Shown here: piece after piece, positions 16,770 through 27,246 of the stretch
How the letters are laid out: each line of letters begins with the position of its first letter
Position numbering within the stretch: the first letter of the stretch is position 1
Assembly: GCF_002210095.1 (NCBI RefSeq)
Contig: NZ_AQQR01000001.1
Coordinates: 496,001 to 560,000 of the forward strand
Source of the DNA: Marinibacterium profundimaris
Lineage (GTDB): Bacteria > Pseudomonadota > Alphaproteobacteria > Rhodobacterales > Rhodobacteraceae
Length of the DNA stretch: 64,000 bases
Reading direction: 5' to 3'
The notes under the pieces: generated by a model
Told to the model about the DNA's origin: nothing
Databases searched by the model: none
Seen by the model: only the letters and a program-made list of their open reading frames with translations
Made by a program: the position numbers and the translations under genes

Positions 16770-17288
16770 TTGCCCTTCCTGATCCTGCTCCTCGCCCTTT
16801 TCGCCTTTTCCGGTCCCGGCGCGGCCCAGCCCCGCGCAGAGATGGAGCTTGCCAAGGACCTGCTGCGCGGCATGCAGGCGAAATCGATCCGGGAAAGCCG
16901 CGAATATTGCGGAATGATCGGCGTCGATGCCAAGGGGCGCTACGTGGTCGGCCCGATCTCGCGCGGGACCCCGGCGCGCTGCACCTTCCGGCGCCCCAAC
17001 AGCGCCAAGCGGATCGTGGCCAGCTTTCACACCCATGGCGGCTACATGGCCGGTTACGACAACGAGGTCCCGTCGATCATCGACCTCGAAAGCGAACGGG
17101 CCCATGGCCTGCGCGGCTATGTTGCCACGCCGGGCGGGCGGTTCTGGCTCGTGGACGGCCCGAAATCCAAGGTGGAACTGCTCTGCGGGCCCAAGTGCCT
17201 GCCCTGGGATCCCCGCTTCACCGATGGCGAGCTCGACCGCATCCGCGGCTCCTACTCGCGGCAGGAACTCTTCGAACGCTCACGCTAG
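16770..17288 (+). CDS. DUF4329 protein with JAMM-like residues, exported
   Basis: 172 residues. The only plausible start is TTG 16770, which gives a signal peptide (PFLILLLALFAFSGPGAAQ). The central segment SFHTHGGYM followed by EVPSIIDLES resembles DUF4329; it holds H87, H89 and a S102xxD105, close to the HxH...SxxD metal site of JAMM/MPN proteases, though the gap is longer than in canonical JAMM. An upstream Glu (E45) could complete the site. Proteolytic or deamidase activity is not shown. No operon partner; a small minus-strand ORF converges on it. Confidence 0.7.
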   Translation: MPFLILLLALFAFSGPGAAQPRAEMELAKDLLRGMQAKSIRESREYCGMIGVDAKGRYVVGPISRGTPARCTFRRPNSAKRIVASFHTHGGYMAGYDNEVPSIIDLESERAHGLRGYVATPGGRFWLVDGPKSKVELLCGPKCLPWDPRFTDGELDRIRGSYSRQELFERSR

Positions 17289-17427
17289 GGCACGATGGCC
17301 CCGTCGCCGGGCGCAGCTGTGCCCGGGGGTCAGCCCGTGCGGCGCCGGCCGGCGGGTGCGCGCGCGCCCGCGCGCCCCGTGTCGATCCCTGTGCGGATCC
17401 GTCAGGACGCCAAAAGCGCCGCCCCGC

Positions 17428-17622
17428 TCAGCGGGCGTCGAAGCGCGCCAGCCGGTCGATCTGCGGTCCCATGGTGCACCAGCGGTCGGCCTCGTCCGCG
17501 CGGGCGACCCAGTGGACGTCGGCGGTGGTGGCATGGACGACGATCCGTCCGGGTTCCGAGGTGACGATATCGGCGCCGATGAGGTTGAGAAACATCACCA
17601 GGGCCTGGGTCGAGAGGCACAT
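17428..17622 (-). CDS. Small hypothetical protein, 64 residues
   Basis: The frame from ATG 17622 has a good AGGAG site seven bases upstream and third-position GC bias like neighbouring genes, so it is probably real. It is a soluble, beta-leaning product (IVTSEPGRIVVHATTADVHWVARADEADRW) with no recognised motif. It is not clearly linked to any neighbour. Confidence 0.5.
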   Translation of the reverse strand: MCLSTQALVMFLNLIGADIVTSEPGRIVVHATTADVHWVARADEADRWCTMGPQIDRLARFDAR

Positions 17623-18173
17623 CCGCTAACTCCTGCAGCCAATCCTGCGCCAGGGCCTGCCTCCCCCACCCCGGCATGGACGATTGATAAAGATTGATAC
17701 CACCGGCCCTGCCCGGCCGCCCGCGACGAATGCTGCATTGCAGAAATCTCGGTGCGACCGCCGCTGAACCGCGCGGTTTCGCACAAGATATGCGCATAAT
17801 TGCTTAACATTCAGTCAAGATCGAAGCCGCTGCACCGCAATTGTACACCAGATTACGAGTCTCCGGTCAGTGAAAGGCCACCGGCGCAACCGCCAGATGG
17901 CCCGCCGCCGACCGGTCAGGACTCCTCCGCCATGGTCCGCGCCGACATCCTCCAAGTCTTAACCAATTCCTAACACGCGCCCGTAACCCGTTGTTTTCCC
18001 ACACCCCACCTCCTGTCCCACGCGTGGGACATCTCCCGACACCCCTCGTTCTTCTTGGCCCAAATACCTCCGGGGGAGTCCTCCACCGGAGGACGGGGGC
18101 AGCGCCCCCAGCCCGGCCCAAAGCCCACGCCACGCCAGGAAAAAGCGCCCCCCCGGACCGCTTCTTCCCGGGA
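17623..18173. other. Gene-free region carrying composite repeat copy 2
   Basis: 550 bases without a credible gene. It is AT-richer near 17685-17850, consistent with a promoter for the small minus-strand ORF. The 61-bp composite repeat lies at 17971-18031. The remainder up to the stop of the dehydrogenase at 18174 is unremarkable. Confidence 0.6.
17971..18031. repeat. 61-bp composite intergenic repeat, copy 2
   Basis: A 30-bp block (17971-18000) with core ACGCGCCCGTAAC, a 13-bp spacer, and the 18-bp perfect palindrome TGTCCCACGCGTGGGACA at 18014-18031. Orientation and spacing are the same as at 7271-7331. As in copy 1, the palindrome faces the 3' end of a minus-strand gene. Confidence 0.85.
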
Positions 18174-19307
18174 TCACCCCAGTCTCGTCCAGGCCCCGTC
18201 CGCCCTGCTCGACGCGATACAGGCGGCGATAAAGCGCATCCCGTCCAGCCCGTCCTCGATCCCGGGCGCGTGCAGCCCCTCGGGCAGCGGCGTGCCGTCC
18301 CTGGCATTGGCCACGATCGCCGCCGCCTCGGAATAGATGTTGGCGAAGCCCTCGAGGTATCCTTCGGGATGCCCCGGCGGCGTGCGCGTGACGCGGATGT
18401 TGGCCTCGCTCGCGCCGGCCCCCCCACGGGTCAGGGTCCGCGTCGGCTCCCCGAACCGGGTGAAGCGCATCACGTTGGGGTTCTCCTGCCCCCATTCCAG
18501 CCCGCCCTTCGTCCCATAGACCCGAAGCCGCAGCGCGTTCTCGTTGCCGACGGCCACCTGGCTCGCCCAGAGCATCCCCTTCACGCCGCCGCCGAACCGC
18601 AGCATGACGTGGACATTGTCGTCCACCCGCCGCCCCGGCACGAAGGCGTCCAGATCCGAGGCCACGCTCTCTGCCCGCAATCCGGTCACGAAGCAGGCCA
18701 GGTTGTAGGCATGGGTCCCGATATCCCCGATGCAGCCGCCCGCGCCGGACCTGTTCGGATCGGTGCGCCAGTCGGCCTGCTTGTTGTGGACCTCCTCGGC
18801 CAGCCAGTCCTGCGGATATTCCGCCTGCACCACGCGCAGATCGCCCAGCGCGCCATCGGCGACCATCTGGCGCGCCTGCCGGATCAGCGGGTAGCCGGTG
18901 TAATTGTGGGTCAGGATGAACCGCCTGCCCGAGCTCCGGACAGCCTCCGCGATCTCGTCGGCCTGCCCGGGCGTGGCGGCAAGCGGCTTGTCGCAGATCA
19001 CGTGGATCCCGGCGGTCAGGAAGGCCACCGCCGGCGCGGCATGCATGTGGTTGGGGGTCACGATCGCCACCGCGTCGATCCCGTCCTCCCGCGCGGCCTC
19101 GCCCTCGGCCATCTCCTGGAACGACCCGTAGGCGCGGTCGGGCGCCACGCCCAGCTCGGCGGCGGAGGCCTTGGATTTCTCCGGATCCGAGCTGAAGGCG
19201 CCCGCGACCAGGTCCCATTTTCCGTCGATCCGCGCGGCGATGCGGTGGACCGCCCCGATGAAGGCGCCCTGCCCGCCGCCGACCATGCCCAGCTTCAGTC
19301 GGCTCAT
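18174..19307 (-). CDS. Gfo/Idh/MocA family sugar dehydrogenase (copy 1)
   Basis: 377 residues from ATG 19307. The N-terminal Rossmann motif is MVGGGQGAFIG, and CDKPLA (the family's conserved xKP) lies near residue 105-110; the C-terminal substrate domain follows with GGCIGDIGTHAYNL, whose Asp/His are the usual catalytic pair. It would oxidise a sugar or sugar acid with NAD(P). Its start overlaps the stop of the epimerase upstream (ATGA), and it is the last gene of the nine-gene LacI-linked transcript. Substrate not determinable from sequence. Confidence 0.88.
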   Translation of the reverse strand: MSRLKLGMVGGGQGAFIGAVHRIAARIDGKWDLVAGAFSSDPEKSKASAAELGVAPDRAYGSFQEMAEGEAAREDGIDAVAIVTPNHMHAAPAVAFLTAGIHVICDKPLAATPGQADEIAEAVRSSGRRFILTHNYTGYPLIRQARQMVADGALGDLRVVQAEYPQDWLAEEVHNKQADWRTDPNRSGAGGCIGDIGTHAYNLACFVTGLRAESVASDLDAFVPGRRVDDNVHVMLRFGGGVKGMLWASQVAVGNENALRLRVYGTKGGLEWGQENPNVMRFTRFGEPTRTLTRGGAGASEANIRVTRTPPGHPEGYLEGFANIYSEAAAIVANARDGTPLPEGLHAPGIEDGLDGMRFIAACIASSRADGAWTRLG

Positions 19308-20365
19308 GACGAAATCCCCAGCATCAACCGGATCGCGCCCATGTCGGTCTCGCCCCCGGCGAAATCGTCGAACGCCTTGTCCGTCACCTCGATGATGTGG
19401 CTGGCGATGAAGGGCGCGCCCTCGGCCGCGCCCTGTTCGGGCGATTTCAGGCAGCATTCCCATTCCAGCACGGCCCAGCTGTCGTAATCATAGGCGGCCA
19501 GCTTCGAGAAGATCGCGGCGAAATCCACCTGCCCGTCGCCCAGGCTCCGGAACCGCCCGGCGCGCTGCAGCCAGGGCTGGTAGCCGGAATAGACCCCCTG
19601 CCGCCCGTCGGGGTTAAACTCGGCATCTTTCACGTGACAGGCGCAGATCCGGTCGTGGTAGAGGTCGATGAAGGCCAGGTAATCCATCTGCTGCAGCAGG
19701 AAATGGCTGGGATCGTAGTTGATCTGTGCCCGCGAATGCCCGCCCAGCGCATCGACGAACATCTCGAAGGTCACACCGTCAAAGACATCCTCGCCCGGGT
19801 GGATCTCATACCCGACATCGACGCCGTTCTCGTCATAGACATCGAGGATCGGCTTCCAGCGGCGCGCGAGCTCGGCGAAGGCTTCCTCGATCAGGCCGGC
19901 GGGGCGCTGGGGCCAGGGATAGAGGAACGGGAAGGCGAGCGAGCCGGTGAAGCTGACCGAGGCATCGAGGCCCATCTTGCGGCTGACCACGGCGGCCTTC
20001 TTCAACTGGTCCACGGCCCAGTCCTGCCGCGCGGCGGGGTTGTTGTGCACCTTTTCGGGCGCGAAGGCGTCGAAGGCCTTGTCATAGACCGGGTTCACCG
20101 CCACCAGCTGGCCCTGCAGGTGGGTCGACAGCTCGGTGATCTCGACGCCGGCATCGGCGCAGATCCCCTTGACCTCGTCGCAATAGGCATCGCTTTCGGC
20201 GGCCTTGTCGAGATCGAAAAGACGGCCATCGAAGGTGGGGATCTGGACGCCCTTGTAGCCGAGGCCGGCGGCCCACCTGGTGATGTTCTCCAGCGAGTTG
20301 AACGGCGCGTCGTCGCCAGCGAACTGGGCGAGAAACAGCGCGGGACCCTTGATCAGTCCGGGCAT
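19304..20365 (-). CDS. Sugar phosphate isomerase/epimerase (TIM barrel, AP-endonuclease-2 fold), copy 1
   Basis: 353 residues from ATG 20365 with AGGAG upstream. Metal-site segments of the xylose-isomerase-like TIM barrel are visible: YEIHPGED, INYDPSH, CHVKDAEF and VLEWE. It pairs with the dehydrogenase that follows (4-base overlap). Such pairs interconvert and oxidise keto- or deoxy-sugars in many hemicellulose operons. The exact sugar is unknown. Confidence 0.86.
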   Translation of the reverse strand: MPGLIKGPALFLAQFAGDDAPFNSLENITRWAAGLGYKGVQIPTFDGRLFDLDKAAESDAYCDEVKGICADAGVEITELSTHLQGQLVAVNPVYDKAFDAFAPEKVHNNPAARQDWAVDQLKKAAVVSRKMGLDASVSFTGSLAFPFLYPWPQRPAGLIEEAFAELARRWKPILDVYDENGVDVGYEIHPGEDVFDGVTFEMFVDALGGHSRAQINYDPSHFLLQQMDYLAFIDLYHDRICACHVKDAEFNPDGRQGVYSGYQPWLQRAGRFRSLGDGQVDFAAIFSKLAAYDYDSWAVLEWECCLKSPEQGAAEGAPFIASHIIEVTDKAFDDFAGGETDMGAIRLMLGISS

Positions 20366-20561
20366 GGGCGGTCTCCTGTGGTTGGTCGGTCTCGAAATAG
20401 CGGGCAAAGGCGAAATGGCGACCGTCCGGGCAATGGCGGCACGTGGTCTCCCTCCGGGGAAGAGCGCCGCCCCCCGTTGGCGCCGGGCGGCAGGCGGAGG
20501 CCGTCCGGCAGGATAGGCGTGTTGCCGGTGGCGTTATCGCGGCTCCCGACGGGCGAGCGCA

Positions 20562-22157
20562 TCACGTGCCCTCCGGCGCATAGCAGAAGCGGGAGAAATC
20601 CGCCGTGCGCCCGTGGCCCGTGATGTCGAAGGCCACCATGCCCACAAAGGCCCCGGTGAAGGAGCCATGCTCGCCCCGGCCGCCCTCGTCCGAGATCACG
20701 GCGGCGTCGAGCGGCGGGCCATAGGGCGCCCAATCCCCGCCCTGGCGGAAGAAGAACTGTTGCGTGCCGTGGTCGACGCTGACGGCAAGCTCCACCGGCC
20801 CGTCCGCCAGGGCAAGGGGTGCGCAGGGGAATTGCATGCGCGCATCGGGCCAGTCGCCCGGGCATGTCATGATCATCAGGCAGCGGCCGGCGTCGGCATC
20901 GTGGGACACGGCGAGAAAATGGAACTTGTGCCGGTTGTAATAGGTCGTGAGCCCGGCGGCCTGCTGGTAGGTGGTGGGGCTGAACGCCGACAGGGTGGTT
21001 TCGGCCCGGTAGGTCAGATGCTCCTGCCGGCGGGCGACCAGAGCCTGTTCGAACCAGGAGCCGATGCTTTCCCGCCCTGTCAGACGCAGGGCAGTGCCGG
21101 TCAGGGCTATGAACCGCTCCGGGTAGGGCGTGCGCAGCCACTGGAATTCGGGCGGCAGGCGATCGCCGGTAAAGAGGCGCTCCACCCTCTGCGGCGGATG
21201 CGGCTCGGCCTCGGCGGGTGCGGGCACATCGAGGGCCGGCAACTGGTCGCCATGGGCCAGGTAGAGCCAGCCATCCTCGCGCCACTCGCATTTCTGGATC
21301 GCGGTTTCCCGGCCCAGAGGCGAACAGCGCCCCGGCAAGGGCCGCGAGCAGAGATGGGTGTGATAGGTCAGCCCATCGGGCGTCTCGGCGATCTGGCCGT
21401 GGCCCGCGCGTTGCAGCGGATGATCCGGGTGGTGGCGCGCGGTGATGAGGTGCGTCTCGGGGTGGAGTTCGTAGGGGCCGCCGATGTCGCGCGACCGGGC
21501 CATGGTCACGGCGTGGTCATAGCCGGTGCCGCCCTCGGCCACGGTCAGGTAGTACCAGCCGTCGCGTTTATGCAGGTGCGGCCCTTCGGTCAGGCCCAGG
21601 TGGCTGCCGGTGAAGATGACCTTGGGTTCGCCGATCAGCCCCTCGGCCTCGGACCATTCCTGCAGCAGGATCCCGTCGAAGGCCGAGGTTTTCGGTTTGC
21701 CGCCGACGGATGCCGAGATGTGGTTCCATTGCAGCACGAGGAACCACTTGCGCCCGTCGTCGTCGTGGAACAGCGAGGGGTCGAAGCCATGAGAGCTGAC
21801 ATAGACCGGATCGCTCCAGGGGCCTTCGATGTCTGGCGCCGTGACGATGTAATTATGCGCGTCCTTGAAGTTGCCATCCAGCCGTTTGACATCCGTATAG
21901 ACCAGCCAGAAGCGGTCGTCGTGCCAGGACAGGCAAGGCGCCCAGACGCCGCAGCTGTCGGGATTGCCGCGCATGTCCAGCTGGCTGGCGCGGTCCAGCG
22001 GGCGGCAGGCGAGATCCCAGTTCACCAGGTCGTTGGAGCGGTGGATCTGCACGCCCGGGTACCATTCGAAGGTCGACGTGGCGATGTAATACGCGTTTCC
22101 GCGCCGGCAGATCGACGGGTCGGGGTTGAAGCCGGGCAGGATCGGGTTGCGGATCAT
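20562..22157 (-). CDS. Glycoside hydrolase family 43, beta-xylosidase/arabinofuranosidase type
   Basis: 531 residues with no signal peptide, so it acts in the cytoplasm on imported oligosaccharides. Starts at ATG 22157 (GGAG site). The five-bladed GH43 domain shows the catalytic triad: general base Asp13 in GFNPDPS, pKa-modulating Asp126 in SHGFDPSLF, and acid Glu191 in LTEGPHL. A C-terminal beta-sandwich (about 330-531, GH43_C2-like) completes the XynB architecture. In the ABC-importer operon it would release xylose, and possibly arabinose, from short xylo-oligosaccharides. Confidence 0.9.
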   Translation of the reverse strand: MIRNPILPGFNPDPSICRRGNAYYIATSTFEWYPGVQIHRSNDLVNWDLACRPLDRASQLDMRGNPDSCGVWAPCLSWHDDRFWLVYTDVKRLDGNFKDAHNYIVTAPDIEGPWSDPVYVSSHGFDPSLFHDDDGRKWFLVLQWNHISASVGGKPKTSAFDGILLQEWSEAEGLIGEPKVIFTGSHLGLTEGPHLHKRDGWYYLTVAEGGTGYDHAVTMARSRDIGGPYELHPETHLITARHHPDHPLQRAGHGQIAETPDGLTYHTHLCSRPLPGRCSPLGRETAIQKCEWREDGWLYLAHGDQLPALDVPAPAEAEPHPPQRVERLFTGDRLPPEFQWLRTPYPERFIALTGTALRLTGRESIGSWFEQALVARRQEHLTYRAETTLSAFSPTTYQQAAGLTTYYNRHKFHFLAVSHDADAGRCLMIMTCPGDWPDARMQFPCAPLALADGPVELAVSVDHGTQQFFFRQGGDWAPYGPPLDAAVISDEGGRGEHGSFTGAFVGMVAFDITGHGRTADFSRFCYAPEGT

Positions 22158-22305
22158 TTTGGCATTCTCCGGCACTGCCGCCGAACGGGAAGCCGAACCG
22201 GCCGGCGGGGTGTGGCCATGGGGACAACATGGCGGGCATCGGCGCGCCCGGGGGGCGCCTGCATCGCCTCGCAACGCGGATCGCGGAAGGTCCGGGGCAT
22301 CGCGG

Positions 22306-23427
22306 TTACACCAGAAGCGCGCGCGCGGCGTCGGGGCCCAGGGCCTCGGGCCGGTCGCAGGGGGTGGCAATGTCCTTGAACGTGCCGTCTTCGCCCGAGG
22401 CGAGGATCGCGGTCATCACGTCCACCACGTGCAGCGCGAAATCGTCCGAGCAGCGGTGCGGCCGCCCGTCCAGGATCGCCTGCGCCATGTCGGCCAGCCC
22501 CGCCGTGCGGTAATTCGAGCGGCCGTTGTCATTGGCGATGCCGAAGGGATGATCCCAGGCGACGCCGGGGTTCACAAAGGCCCCCTTCTGCGTCATCCGC
22601 ACCTCGCCCCCGAAGAAGTTCGGGTCGGGCACGTGAATCGTCCCGTCGAGACCGTAGAGCTCCATGTTGGAATGGCCGTGTTCCCAGACGTCCCAGCTGG
22701 CGCAATAGGTCACCTGCGCGCCGCTTTCGAAGGACAGGATCGCATGGACGGTGGTGGGCGTGCCGACCGGGATCTTCTCGCCGAAGCGGGGCTGCGAGGT
22801 GATCGTGCGTTCACTGCGGGCCGAAGACGACATGGCGGTGACGCGCTTCACCGGGCCCAGAAGCTGGACCAGGTTCGACACGTAATAGGGACCAAGATCG
22901 AGGATCGGCCCGCCGCCCGGCTGGAAGAAGAAATCCGGGTTGGGGTGCCACATCTCCATGCCAGGGCTCTGCACGAAACAGGTGCCCGAGGCGATGCGCC
23001 CCACCGCGCCTGCGTCGATCAGGTGGCGGGCGAACTGATGCGCGCCGCCAAGGAAGGTGTCGGGGGCCGAGCCCACGCGCAGGCCCTTTTCATCCGCAAT
23101 GGCCTTCAGCGCGGCGCCTTCCTCGACCGTCAGGACAAAGGGTTTTTCCGAATAGACGTGCTTGCCCGCCTGCAGGATTGCCTTCGAGACCTCGAAATGC
23201 GCGTTGGGGATCGTCAGGTTGACGATGATGTCGATATCCTCGGCGGCCAGGATCCCCTCGATGCTCTCGGCGCGCAGATTGTATTCTTCGGCCCGCGCCT
23301 GTGCCGCGACCTCGGATATATCGGCGCAGGCGCGCATTTCGATGCCGGAGAACAGCGGCGACAGGCGCATGTAGGCGGCCGAGATGTTGCCGCAGCCGAT
23401 AACGCCGATGCCAAGTGGTTTGCTCAT
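22306..23427 (-). CDS. Gfo/Idh/MocA family oxidoreductase (copy 2)
   Basis: 373 residues from ATG 23427. The Rossmann motif is GVIGCGNISAAY and the conserved lysine segment is SEKPF near residue 94-98. GGGPILDLGPYYV occupies the catalytic region, with Asp and a Tyr where His is common. It starts eight bases after the epimerase stop upstream, forming the second epimerase-dehydrogenase pair of the operon. It is a distant relative of copy 1, not a recent duplicate. Confidence 0.88.
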   Translation of the reverse strand: MSKPLGIGVIGCGNISAAYMRLSPLFSGIEMRACADISEVAAQARAEEYNLRAESIEGILAAEDIDIIVNLTIPNAHFEVSKAILQAGKHVYSEKPFVLTVEEGAALKAIADEKGLRVGSAPDTFLGGAHQFARHLIDAGAVGRIASGTCFVQSPGMEMWHPNPDFFFQPGGGPILDLGPYYVSNLVQLLGPVKRVTAMSSSARSERTITSQPRFGEKIPVGTPTTVHAILSFESGAQVTYCASWDVWEHGHSNMELYGLDGTIHVPDPNFFGGEVRMTQKGAFVNPGVAWDHPFGIANDNGRSNYRTAGLADMAQAILDGRPHRCSDDFALHVVDVMTAILASGEDGTFKDIATPCDRPEALGPDAARALLV

Positions 23428-23435
23428 GATGGGCC

Positions 23436-24185
23436 TCAGTAGGTCTTGAACGCGGCGATGGAGCGGTCGGCGAAGCGCGTCGCGTCCGAAGGCTTGTCAT
23501 GTTCCATGACGAACAGATCCACGCCCGCCTCGCGCAGGGCGATCATCAGTGCGGGCCAGTCCATCGTGCCGTGGCCCACGTCGGCCCAGCCGTCCTCGTC
23601 CTCGCACTCCCCCTCGGGCGCGATATCCTTGACATGGGCTGTGGTGATGCGGTCGGCATGGCGCCGGATCCAGTCCAGCGGATCGCCGCCGCCGCGCACG
23701 ACCCAGGCCACGTCCATCTCCCATTCGATCGAGGGGGCCTCGTCGAGAATGATCGACAAAGGGATCTCTCCGCCGGGCAGCGGGTGGAATTCCCAGTGGT
23801 GATTGTGCCAGCCGAAGCGAAAGCCTGCGTCCTTCACCTTCTTGGCCGCGGCCTCCAGCCGCTTGGCCAGGTCGGACCAGGCATGGGTGTCGACGCCGCT
23901 GCGATAGATTTCGTCGGGGGCCGGGCAGAAGAGACGCGTCATGCCCAGGGTCTTCGCGGTGTCGATGGTATCGTCGAAGCTTTGCTCGAAACTGGCCAGC
24001 GGAAAGAAGTGGCCCGAAGGCATGGTCAGCCCGTTGTCGTCAAGCAGCCCCTTGAAGCCGGCGGCATCGCCATAGACCCCGGCGAACCCCTCCACCTGGG
24101 TATAGCCCGCCGCAGCGAGATGTTTCAGCGTCTCCGGCCAGGGGCCGGCGTCGCGCGCGGAATAGAGCTGGAAGGATACATCCAT
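23436..24185 (-). CDS. Sugar phosphate isomerase/epimerase, copy 2
   Basis: 249 residues from ATG 24185. TIM-barrel metal-site segments are GWHNHHWEF, WEMDVAWVV, TTAHVKDIA and FVMEHDKP. It is shorter than copy 1 and belongs to the IolE/hydroxypyruvate-isomerase-like part of the superfamily. It follows the ABC ATPase and precedes the dehydrogenase, so it acts on the sugar brought in by this importer. Confidence 0.86.
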   Translation of the reverse strand: MDVSFQLYSARDAGPWPETLKHLAAAGYTQVEGFAGVYGDAAGFKGLLDDNGLTMPSGHFFPLASFEQSFDDTIDTAKTLGMTRLFCPAPDEIYRSGVDTHAWSDLAKRLEAAAKKVKDAGFRFGWHNHHWEFHPLPGGEIPLSIILDEAPSIEWEMDVAWVVRGGGDPLDWIRRHADRITTAHVKDIAPEGECEDEDGWADVGHGTMDWPALMIALREAGVDLFVMEHDKPSDATRFADRSIAAFKTY

Positions 24186-24239
24186 GTCGTTGGTCCTGTT
24201 CTGAACTTGTCTCTGGCCTGGGATACGGAGCCTTGCGGC

Positions 24240-25325
<1,086 letters not shown>

Positions 25326-25337
25326 GATGTTCCTCCC

Positions 25338-26279
25338 TCAGCCCTTGACCGCGCCGGCGGCGATGCCGCGCACGAAGAGCTTGCCGGACACGAAGTAGAT
25401 GATCAGCGGCACAAGGCCGGTAAGCAGCGTGGCCGCCATGTTGACGTTGTATTCCTTCACCCCCTGGACCGAGTTGACGATGTTGTTCAGCTGCACCGTC
25501 ATCGGGTAGAATTCGGGCTTGGTATAGACGACCCCGAACAGGAAATCGTTCCAGATCCCAGTCACTTGCAGGATCATCGCGACCACGAAGATCGGCAGCG
25601 ACATCGGCACCATGATCCGGAAGTAGATCCCCCAGAACCGGGCCCCGTCGACGCGCGCAGCCTTGAACAGCTCTTCCGGCAGCGAGGTGAAGTAGTTGCG
25701 GAAGAGCAGTGTCAGGATCGGCATGCCGAAGATCGTGTGCACGATCACCAGCCCCCAGAGCGTGCCGTAAAGGCCGATCTCGCGCAGCAGGATCACGATC
25801 GGGTAAAGCATCACCTGGTACGGGATGAAGGCCCCGAAGATCAGGATGGTGAAGAACAGATCCGCCCCCTTGAACCGCCAGTTGGCCAGCGCGTAGCCGT
25901 TGACCGAGGCGATGACGATCGAGGCCAGAACCGAGGGGATGGTGATCCGGACCGAGTTCCAGAAGCCGCGCGACAGACCTTCGCAGTTCAGCCCCGTGCA
26001 GGCCTGGGCCCAGGCCTTGACCCAGGGTTCAAAGGTGATTTCGACGGGCGGGGCAAAGATGTTGCCCAGCCGGATTTCCGGCATCCCCTTCAGCGAGGTC
26101 ACGACCATCACGTAGAGCGGCAGCAGGTAATACAGGCAGATGACGATCAGCGTGCCGTAGATCATGATGTTGCGCCGCGACAGGCGCTTTTTCGGTTTCG
26201 GGCCGGACGGCCCTTCGACCAGCGTGCGCGGCTCCAGCACCACGTCGGGCATGTCGATGGCGGAGGCTTTGTTACCCAC
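25338..26279 (-). CDS. ABC sugar importer permease, MalG type
   Basis: 313 residues with six hydrophobic helices. The EAA loop, EELFKAARVDGARFWGIYF, contacts the ATPase. A 30-residue cytoplasmic N-terminus precedes the first helix (YGTLIVICLYYLLPL). Its start overlaps the stop of the MalF-type gene by 8 bases. Confidence 0.92.
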   Translation of the reverse strand: MGNKASAIDMPDVVLEPRTLVEGPSGPKPKKRLSRRNIMIYGTLIVICLYYLLPLYVMVVTSLKGMPEIRLGNIFAPPVEITFEPWVKAWAQACTGLNCEGLSRGFWNSVRITIPSVLASIVIASVNGYALANWRFKGADLFFTILIFGAFIPYQVMLYPIVILLREIGLYGTLWGLVIVHTIFGMPILTLLFRNYFTSLPEELFKAARVDGARFWGIYFRIMVPMSLPIFVVAMILQVTGIWNDFLFGVVYTKPEFYPMTVQLNNIVNSVQGVKEYNVNMAATLLTGLVPLIIYFVSGKLFVRGIAAGAVKG

Positions 26280-27162
26280 GTTTCTTTCCTCCGAATTCGA
26301 GCATGGCCCAGGGGATGATGACCACGGCCACCGCCAGCAGCATCATCGTCGAAGCGGCAAAGCCCTGGCCCAGGTTCTGGCCCTGGAACATGTAGTCATA
26401 GACGTATTTGGCCGGCACTTCCGAGGCGAGCCCGGGTCCGCCGCCCGTCTGGGCCACGATCAGATCGTAAAGCCGCACGATGCCGGAGGCGACGATGACC
26501 AGCGTGGTGATGAAGACCGGCCGCATCATCGGGATGACGATGAAGACATAAGTTTTCCAGGCCGGGATGCCGTCGACCCGGCTGGCCTTCCAGATCTCCT
26601 GGTCGATGCCGCGCAGACCGGCCAGCATCAGCACCATGATCAGCCCCGTCCCCTGCCAGAGCCCGGCGATCAGCACGCCGAAGATGACGATCTTGGGATT
26701 GTAGAGCGGATCGAAGGCAAAGCTCTCCCATCCCATCGACCGGACAATGAACTGAATGCCGAAATCGGGGTTCAGGATCCATTGCCAGACCAGCCCCGTC
26801 ACGATGAAGGACAGCGCGAAGGGATACAGCAGGATCGTGCGGAAGGCGTCCTCGTAACGGATCTTCTGATCCAGCAGGGCCGCCAGCAGGAAGCCGATGA
26901 CAAAGCTAAGGATCAGCGAACAGATCCCGTAGATCATCAGGTTCTCGATCGACACCAGCCAGCGGCTGCTGTTCCAGAGCCGTTCGTACTGATCGAAGCC
27001 GACGAAATTCGCGCGCGGCAGCAGTTTGGAATTGGTGAAGGAATAGGTGATGGTCCAGAATGTTCCGCCGACGAAAACGACCATGGCGGTCAGGATCATC
27101 GGGATGGCCGCGATCTTGGCGGCCATGTTGCGAAACAGGCTGAGCGGACGGTCCGTCGCCAT
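26272..27162 (-). CDS. ABC sugar importer permease, MalF type
   Basis: 296 residues, six predicted helices; EAA loop DQEIWKASRVDGIPAWKTYVF. It is preceded by an 84-base gap with a GC-rich hairpin (27201-27225) separating it from the binding-protein gene. Confidence 0.92.
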   Translation of the reverse strand: MATDRPLSLFRNMAAKIAAIPMILTAMVVFVGGTFWTITYSFTNSKLLPRANFVGFDQYERLWNSSRWLVSIENLMIYGICSLILSFVIGFLLAALLDQKIRYEDAFRTILLYPFALSFIVTGLVWQWILNPDFGIQFIVRSMGWESFAFDPLYNPKIVIFGVLIAGLWQGTGLIMVLMLAGLRGIDQEIWKASRVDGIPAWKTYVFIVIPMMRPVFITTLVIVASGIVRLYDLIVAQTGGGPGLASEVPAKYVYDYMFQGQNLGQGFAASTMMLLAVAVVIIPWAMLEFGGKKRG

Positions 27163-27200
27163 GGGCGGGTCCTTGTGGGTCTGCGGTCGTCGGGCAAGCC

Positions 27201-27225
27201 CCCGGCCCGCGCTATGCGGACCGGG
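27201..27225 (-). other. GC-rich hairpin between binding-protein and permease genes
   Basis: A 10-bp stem with one mismatch (27201-27210 with 27216-27225), loop of five, no T-tract. It is likely an mRNA 3'-stabiliser or partial attenuator allowing higher expression of the binding protein. Similar hairpins sit at 36455-36479 and 44691-44721. Confidence 0.6.
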
Positions 27226-27246
27226 AACGGTGAACGGGCGCGGATG

